A stretch of DNA of 64,000 bases, taken from Streptomyces chartreusis (GTDB taxonomy: Bacteria > Actinomycetota > Actinomycetes > Streptomycetales > Streptomycetaceae). Position 1 is the stretch's first letter. Every line of letters begins with the position of its first letter. The notes under the pieces are model-generated. The model was not told the DNA's origin. It ran no database searches and worked only from the letters and a program-made list of their open reading frames with translations. The stretch is from assembly GCF_008704715.1 (NCBI RefSeq), contig NZ_CP023689.1, positions 7,130,001 to 7,194,000 of the forward strand. The letters are read 5' to 3'. The translations under genes and the position numbers were made by a program. Of the stretch, positions 59,483 through 64,000 are shown in pieces.

Positions 59483-60850
59483 ATGTCTGTCTCCACCGCT
59501 GCCTCCGTCCAGACCATTTGTGCCCCGCTGCCCGTTCTGGGCCGCGATGTCACCGTCCCGCTCGTCACCGGCGGCGAAGTCACCTACGCAGCGCTGGACT
59601 ACGCCGCCAGCGCCCCCGCCCTCCAGCGCGTCTGGGACGACGTGGCCGCCTACGCGCCGTACTACGGCAGCGTCCACCGCGGGGCCGGATACCTCTCCCA
59701 GCTCTCCACCGACCTGTTCGAGAACGCCCGCCGGACGGTCGCCGAGTTCCTCGACTGCCGGGACGAGGACCAGGTCGTCTTCACCCGGTCCACCACCGAC
59801 TCGCTGAACCTCCTCGCTGCCGCCCTCCCGGCCGACTGCCAGGTCTTCGTCTTCGAGACCGAGCACCACGCCTCGCTGCTGCCGTGGCGCGACGCCCGCG
59901 TCACCTACCTCAACGCGCCCCGCACCCCCCGCCAGGCCGTCGAGACCCTGGAGCGCGCCCTCGCCGACCGTGACCCCTACGGCCCGGCCCTGGTCTGCGT
60001 CACCGGCGCCTCGAACGTCACCGGCGAGCTGTGGCCGGTGCGCGAACTCGCCGCCGCCGCGCACGCCCACGGCGCCCGGATCGTCCTGGACGCCGCCCAG
60101 CTGGCCCCGCACCACGCGGTCAGCGTCCGTGACCTGGACGTCGACTGGATCGCCTTCTCCGGACACAAGCTGTACGCCCCGTTCGGCTCCGGTGTCCTGG
60201 CCGGCCGCTCCGACTGGCTGCGCGCGGCGGAGCCGTACCTCGCGGGCGGCGGCGCCAGCCGCAAGGTGTCCCGGCGCGAGGACGGCGGCGTCGACGTCGA
60301 GTGGCACGACAGCGCCGCCCGGCACGAGGCGGGCTCCCCGAACGTCATCGGCGCCTACTCCATCGCCTCCGCCTGCAAGGCGCTCACCGAGGCCGGTTTC
60401 GACGACCTCGTCGCCCGTGAGCAGTACCTGATCGAGAAGGTGCGGGCCGGTCTCGCCGAGGTGCCCGAGGTCAGGATCCTCTCCCTCTTCGGCGACGACG
60501 CCCCGCGCGTCGGCGTCCTCTCCTTCGTCGTCGCGGGCTGGAACAGCTCCCACTTCGCCGCCGCCCTGTCCGCCGAGTACGGCATCGGAGTCCGGGACGG
60601 CCTGTTCTGCGCCCACCCGCTGGTCCGCACCCTGCTCGGCAGCGACCCGCAGGCCCAGGGCGAGTGCGGTGCCCCGGAGGCGGCGCCCGGCGAGAAGTCC
60701 CTCAACGCCATCCGCGTCAGCTTCGGTGCCGGAACGCCGGACGAGCACGTCGAGCGGTTCGTGAACGCCGTGAAGGAGCTCGTGACGGACGGCGCGAAGT
60801 GGAACTACCGCACCGAGGACGGCCGTTGCGTGCCGGACACCTCCGCGTGA
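59483..60850 (+). CDS. Class V aminotransferase / cysteine desulfurase-like PLP enzyme, SAM-regulated
   Basis: The 455-residue protein has the class V fold: YAPYYGSVHRGAGYLSQLST near the start, FTRSTTDSLNLLAAALP, FETEHHASLLPWRDA, IVLDAAQLAPHHAVSV (PLP-binding Asp) and IAFSGHKLYAPFGSGVLAGR with the PLP lysine. Near the C-terminus is YGIGVRDGLFCAHPLVRTLL, whose Cys is in a plausible active-loop position. The SAM-IV riboswitch upstream points to sulfur or methionine metabolism, so a cysteine desulfurase, lyase or related activity is likely; the substrate is unknown. Its end overlaps the convergent glycerate kinase by 46 bp. ATG 59483 has ACGGGAG upstream. Confidence 0.88.
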   Translation: MSVSTAASVQTICAPLPVLGRDVTVPLVTGGEVTYAALDYAASAPALQRVWDDVAAYAPYYGSVHRGAGYLSQLSTDLFENARRTVAEFLDCRDEDQVVFTRSTTDSLNLLAAALPADCQVFVFETEHHASLLPWRDARVTYLNAPRTPRQAVETLERALADRDPYGPALVCVTGASNVTGELWPVRELAAAAHAHGARIVLDAAQLAPHHAVSVRDLDVDWIAFSGHKLYAPFGSGVLAGRSDWLRAAEPYLAGGGASRKVSRREDGGVDVEWHDSAARHEAGSPNVIGAYSIASACKALTEAGFDDLVAREQYLIEKVRAGLAEVPEVRILSLFGDDAPRVGVLSFVVAGWNSSHFAAALSAEYGIGVRDGLFCAHPLVRTLLGSDPQAQGECGAPEAAPGEKSLNAIRVSFGAGTPDEHVERFVNAVKELVTDGAKWNYRTEDGRCVPDTSA

Positions 60851-61998
60851 ACCGGTAGCCGGGCGCCCAGCAGGATCATCCGCAGGGCGCGTTCGGTCGC
60901 GTCCGTGAGGAGTTCGGAGGCCCGCACCAGGGCCTCCGCCAGGGCCATCGGCGCGGGCAGGATGCCGCTGAACGCGTCGACCCCGGGCACCTCGTGCGCG
61001 CCCTCGCCCAGCGTGCCCGCCAGCGCGAGCACCGGGCGGCCGTACAGCTTGGCCCGGCGGGCCACCTCGGCCGGGACCTTGCCGCGGGACGTCTGGTGGT
61101 CCAGGGCGCCCTCGGCGGTGACGACCAGGTCGGCGCGGGCCAGACGGGCATCGAGGTCGAGGTGGTCGAGGAGCACGTCGAAGCGGGGGAGCAGGCGGGC
61201 GCCGAGCGCGGCGAGGCCGGCGCCCAGACCGCCGGAGGCTCCGGTGCCGGGGCCGCCGTAGAGGTCCGTCCCCACGACACCCAGGTCACGGGTGAGGACG
61301 CTTGCCCAGTTCTCCAGCCCCGCCGACAAATGCTCCACCTGCGCGGGCGTCGCGCCCTTCTGCGGTCCGAAGACACGGGCCACGCCGCGCTCGCCGCACA
61401 GCACGTTGTACGGATTGCACGCCACGAGCAGCTCCACGTCCCGCAGACGCGGGTCGAGGCGGGCCGGGTCGATCCGCGCGAGCCGGACCAACTCGCCTCC
61501 ACCGTGCGGGAGTTCGAAGCCGTCGGCGTCCAGCAGCCGGGCACCGAGCGCCTGGAGCGCGCCGGCGCCCCCGTCGGACGTGCCGGAGTCGCCGCAGCCG
61601 ACCAGGATCCGCCGTACGCCGGTGTCCAGCGCGGCGCGGATCAGCTCGCCGACGCCGTACGTCGTCGTGGCGCCCGGGTCGCGCCGGGCCCGGGGGACGA
61701 GGGACAGCCCGGCCACCGCGGCCATCTCCACGACCGCCGTGTCCCGGGAGCCGAGCAGCGCGAAGTGCGTGCCGACGCGTTCGCCCACCGGCCCGGTGGC
61801 GGGCAGGGCGACGAGCCGCCCGCCGGTCGCGGCGGCCAGCGCGGTGGCGGTCCCCTCACCGCCGTCCACCAGCGGAATCAGATCGAGCACGGCATCCGGC
61901 AGCACCCGCCGCACCCCGCCCGCGATGGCATCGGCGGCGGCCTGCGCGGACAACGACTCCTTGAACCCACTGGGGGCTACGACGACGCGGGTCAGCAT
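60805..61998 (-). CDS. Glycerate kinase (GlxK/GarK family)
   Basis: The 397-residue protein starts VVVAPSGFKESLSAQAAADA, the family hallmark, with IPLVDGGEGTATALAAATGG, GCGDSGTSDGGAGALQALG, LLVACNPYNVLCGERGVARV and LVVTAEGALDHQTSRGKVP following. It phosphorylates glycerate with ATP. The C-terminal 15 residues are encoded antisense to the end of the aminotransferase gene. It begins at ATG 61998; a dispersed repeat separates it from the SLC13 gene. Confidence 0.93.
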   Translation of the reverse strand: MLTRVVVAPSGFKESLSAQAAADAIAGGVRRVLPDAVLDLIPLVDGGEGTATALAAATGGRLVALPATGPVGERVGTHFALLGSRDTAVVEMAAVAGLSLVPRARRDPGATTTYGVGELIRAALDTGVRRILVGCGDSGTSDGGAGALQALGARLLDADGFELPHGGGELVRLARIDPARLDPRLRDVELLVACNPYNVLCGERGVARVFGPQKGATPAQVEHLSAGLENWASVLTRDLGVVGTDLYGGPGTGASGGLGAGLAALGARLLPRFDVLLDHLDLDARLARADLVVTAEGALDHQTSRGKVPAEVARRAKLYGRPVLALAGTLGEGAHEVPGVDAFSGILPAPMALAEALVRASELLTDATERALRMILLGARLPVHAEVSGTQRPSSVR

Positions 61999-62044
61999 CA
62001 GATCTCCTCAGCAGGTCGGGACAGGACAACGCCCTGAGGGGCAA

Positions 62045-62100
62045 CGCCCCCAAGGGGCGCGGGGAACTGCGCGACCAGCCACAACGGCGCAGCAGCCGAA
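62045..62100. repeat. dispersed inverted-repeat element, right half
   Basis: CGCCCCCAAGGGGCGCGGGG, then AACTGCGCGACCAGCCACAA, matches the right arm of the element at 12.3 kb including the ACCAGCCAC flank. It fills the gap between the glycerate kinase start and the SLC13 stop. Confidence 0.8.
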
Positions 62101-62122
62101 AGACGACACACACGCGGCACCG

Positions 62123-63538
62123 TCATCGCGTCACCGGCACACCGAGCACCGGCCACACCACAACGGCGAACAACAGAACGACCGCGGCGGTCGACGGAGC
62201 CAGCACCGCAGCCAGCCGCAACAGGTCACGCGGGGTGTAGGTCGGCGTCCCCGGAAGGTCGGAGAAGAGCGTCACCGGCTTCGCCGAAGCCGGCAGCGTA
62301 TGGCAGAACCCCGCCGCCGCGGTGGACGCGAGCGCCGCCGCGACCGGATTCACCCCGGCCCCCACCGCCGCCGCGACCACCAACGGCACCAGTACCGAGG
62401 ACCGGGCCGACCGGGACTGCAGGACCAGATGGGCCGCCGTACTGATCACCACCACGACGACCAGGAACAGCAGCGGGCTGACGCCCGACGGGAGCCCGCC
62501 GACCAGCCACCCAGCCGCCCCGGAGTCGGCGAGCGCCACACCCATCGCCATCGTCGCCGCCATGAACAGCAGCAGCGCCCACGGAACCGTCTTCAGCGCG
62601 TCCTTGAGATGCACCGTCCCCAGCGCGGGCGAGGCCGCCACCACCGCGCCGATCAGCGCCACCACCGCGGGCGGCACCCGGTGCAACGGCTCGCTGCACC
62701 ACAGCACCACGACCGTGCCGAGCAGCAGCGCACACCGCTTCTCGGCCTGCGACCAGGGCCCCGTGACCGGGTCGTCGCTGTGCTCCTGGATCTGCTCGGC
62801 CGTGATGCGCACGGCGCCCTCGCGGTCCGCGCGACGGGTGGTGGTCAGGAGTACGGCCTCGGCGGCCAGGTGCGAGGAGGCCACGGCGAGCGGCAGCCCC
62901 AGCAGCAGCCACTCGGTGAAGCCGATCCGGTCACCCGTGGCCTGCCACAGCACCGACACGGTGATCAGATGCGCGCCGGCCCCGATCAGGGTCGCCACCG
63001 CCGACAGCAGGATCACGGTCGGGAACAGCAGCGCCAGCATCACGACCAGTCGCCGCCGGTCGGCCAATGCCTTGGCGAGCGCGAGGAACACCGGCAGCGC
63101 GAGCGCCGCCCGCCCCGAGGTGGCCGGCACCGCGAACGCCGTGACGACCAGCGCGGCCGTGGTCAGATGCACCAGTTGCCGCACCGTGCGGGCCCCACCG
63201 ACCAGGAACGCCGCCGCCCGGCCCGCGAGCCCCGTCCGGGTCACCGCGGCCGCCAGCACGAAGGCGCAGATCAGCAGCCACACCGTGGAGTCGCCGAGGG
63301 TGCCGAAGAGCGTGTCGCTGCTGATCACGCCGGTCACCGTGAGCGCCAGCCCGGCGCCCAGCGCGATGTACGTGTCGTCGACCGGCGTCGCGATCCAGGC
63401 GCTGGTCGCCAGCGCGAACACGGCGAGGGTGAGGCGGGCGTCGGCGCCGAGACCCGCGAAGTTGCCGGGCACCGCGAGCAGCGCGCACAGCGAGAGCGCC
63501 ACACACAGGGCCGCGAGCGGACGGAGGTTCAGGGTCAC
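62123..63538 (-). CDS. SLC13/DASS-family permease
   Basis: The 471-residue protein has about eleven to twelve membrane helices: LTLAVFALATSAWIATPVDD, ALGAGLALTVTGVI, TVWLLICAFVLAAAVTRTGL, AFAVPATSGRAALALPVFLA and later VPWALLLFMAATMAMGVALA and LVPLVVAAAVGAGVNPVAAA. The two half-symmetric re-entrant motifs, PATSGRAALALPV and GVNPVAAALASTAAAGFCHT, fit DASS carboxylate transporters. Dicarboxylate or glycerate-like anion uptake is likely, and the adjacent glycerate kinase favours a C3 acid, which is inference. ATG 63538. Confidence 0.88.
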   Translation of the reverse strand: MTLNLRPLAALCVALSLCALLAVPGNFAGLGADARLTLAVFALATSAWIATPVDDTYIALGAGLALTVTGVISSDTLFGTLGDSTVWLLICAFVLAAAVTRTGLAGRAAAFLVGGARTVRQLVHLTTAALVVTAFAVPATSGRAALALPVFLALAKALADRRRLVVMLALLFPTVILLSAVATLIGAGAHLITVSVLWQATGDRIGFTEWLLLGLPLAVASSHLAAEAVLLTTTRRADREGAVRITAEQIQEHSDDPVTGPWSQAEKRCALLLGTVVVLWCSEPLHRVPPAVVALIGAVVAASPALGTVHLKDALKTVPWALLLFMAATMAMGVALADSGAAGWLVGGLPSGVSPLLFLVVVVVISTAAHLVLQSRSARSSVLVPLVVAAAVGAGVNPVAAALASTAAAGFCHTLPASAKPVTLFSDLPGTPTYTPRDLLRLAAVLAPSTAAVVLLFAVVVWPVLGVPVTR

Positions 63539-63595
63539 GTCATCGAGGGTTCACCTGAGCCGTGAGCCCTCGATGAGCGGTACATGAAGGGGACT

Positions 63596-64000
63596 TCACG
63601 CGGGCAGCCGGTACCCCACGCCGCGGACCGTCTCGACCCGTTCGGCGCCGAGTTTCTTGCGCAGCGCCCGCACGTACACGTCCACGATGTTGGAACCGGG
63701 GTCGAAGTCGTAGCCCCACACGTGCGACAGGATCTGCTCGCGGGACAGTACCTGCCCCGGGTGCCTCAGGAACAGTTCCAGGAGCACGAACTCACGGGCC
63801 GTCAGATCGACCGTCCGCTCCCCGGACCGGGCCCGCCGGGTGCGCAGGTCCAGGGTGAGCGGGCCGGACCGCAGCACCGTCACCTCGGGCGCCCTGGCCG
63901 CCGTACGCAGTCGCAGCCGGACCCGGGCGAGGAGCTCCTCGAAGCGGAACGGCTTGGTCATCCAGTCGTCGGCGCCGCCCTCAAGACCGGCCACCGTGTC
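63596..64000 (-). CDS. OmpR/PhoB-family response regulator, C-terminal part
   Basis: The gene is cut by the window edge; the visible part has the receiver end DTVAGLEGGADDWMTKPFRF, with the conserved Lys in TKPF, and a complete winged-helix domain, LTAREFVLLELFLRHPGQVL and VDVYVRALRKKLGAERVETV, ending GVGYRLPA. The phosphoacceptor Asp lies outside the window. Its gene ends 57 bp before the SLC13 start on the same strand, so it may control that transporter, as two-component systems do for carboxylate uptake elsewhere (inference). Confidence 0.93.
   Translation of the reverse strand, partial: DTVAGLEGGADDWMTKPFRFEELLARVRLRLRTAARAPEVTVLRSGPLTLDLRTRRARSGERTVDLTAREFVLLELFLRHPGQVLSREQILSHVWGYDFDPGSNIVDVYVRALRKKLGAERVETVRGVGYRLPA

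Noticed and set aside
1..64000. Insertion sequences, integrases, tRNA or rRNA genes
   Set aside because: No transposase or integrase product and no cloverleaf or rRNA-like stretch was recognised by reading; a tRNAscan or Infernal run would be decisive.

Overview
The window is a stretch of actinobacterial chromosome, almost certainly Streptomyces. GC content is very high with near-total G/C at third codon positions, GTG starts are common, and spurious overlapping reading frames are long. There is a complete actinobacterial-type bc1-aa3 respiratory cluster and a SAM-IV riboswitch (an actinobacterial class). From memory, the gene order resembles the S. coelicolor region running from aceE through sucB, lpd, pepA, the cob genes, pspA, nadA and ctaCDE to qcrCAB and trpD; I could not check this by alignment. 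No tRNA, rRNA, CRISPR array, transposon or prophage was seen.

Layout. 1-8.5 kb: an SDR epimerase, a GNAT acetyltransferase, a MarP-like membrane serine protease, a PGRP/amidase-2 enzyme preceded by 1.2 kb of low-complexity repeat coding that seems to lie in another frame, a FemX-like peptidoglycan bridge transferase, two small or unknown genes and a WYL regulator. 8.5-17.5 kb (all minus strand): central metabolism, namely aceE (E1), a GntR regulator, sucB (E2 with two lipoyl domains), lpdA (E3) and pepA, with several clear terminators and a strong candidate operator in front of aceE.

17.8-23.7 kb (plus strand): a compact exopolysaccharide locus made of a secreted Agd3/CE18-like deacetylase, a PelF-like glycosyltransferase, a polytopic membrane protein and a Sph3/spherulin-4-like glycoside hydrolase, the last three overlapping by 4 bp at each junction. 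This set parallels the fungal galactosaminogalactan cluster (Gtb3, Agd3, Sph3) and bacterial Pel systems, and is the most interesting system in the window. Several palindromes lie upstream of its first gene.

23.7-29.4 kb: late cobalamin assembly (cobS, cobT, and cobU with an N-terminal metallo-beta-lactamase-like domain) interleaved with membrane proteins and a methyltransferase. 29.5-41.5 kb: an HtrA-like lipoprotein, a methyltransferase, a DUF3043 membrane protein, PspA and PspAA with a two-component system, an RND exporter and a Ser/Thr kinase with a beta-propeller sensor. 41.5-48.3 kb: nadA, erpA, a large membrane-anchored protein, an adenosine-kinase-like PfkB enzyme and a cysteine desulfurase fused to TusA, giving a group with Fe-S and sulfur-transfer functions.

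48.6-58 kb: ctaC-ctaD-ctaF, then an L,D-transpeptidase and a degenerate receiver protein, then ctaE-qcrC-qcrA-qcrB, ending in a perfect terminator. 58-64 kb: trpD, a SAM-IV riboswitch with a hairpin and a six-residue leader ORF before a class V aminotransferase, a glycerate kinase, an SLC13 permease and the C-terminal part of an OmpR-type response regulator cut by the window edge. A Streptomyces-type dispersed inverted repeat (core GCGCAGTTCCCCGCGCCCCT) occurs in at least six intergenic positions.
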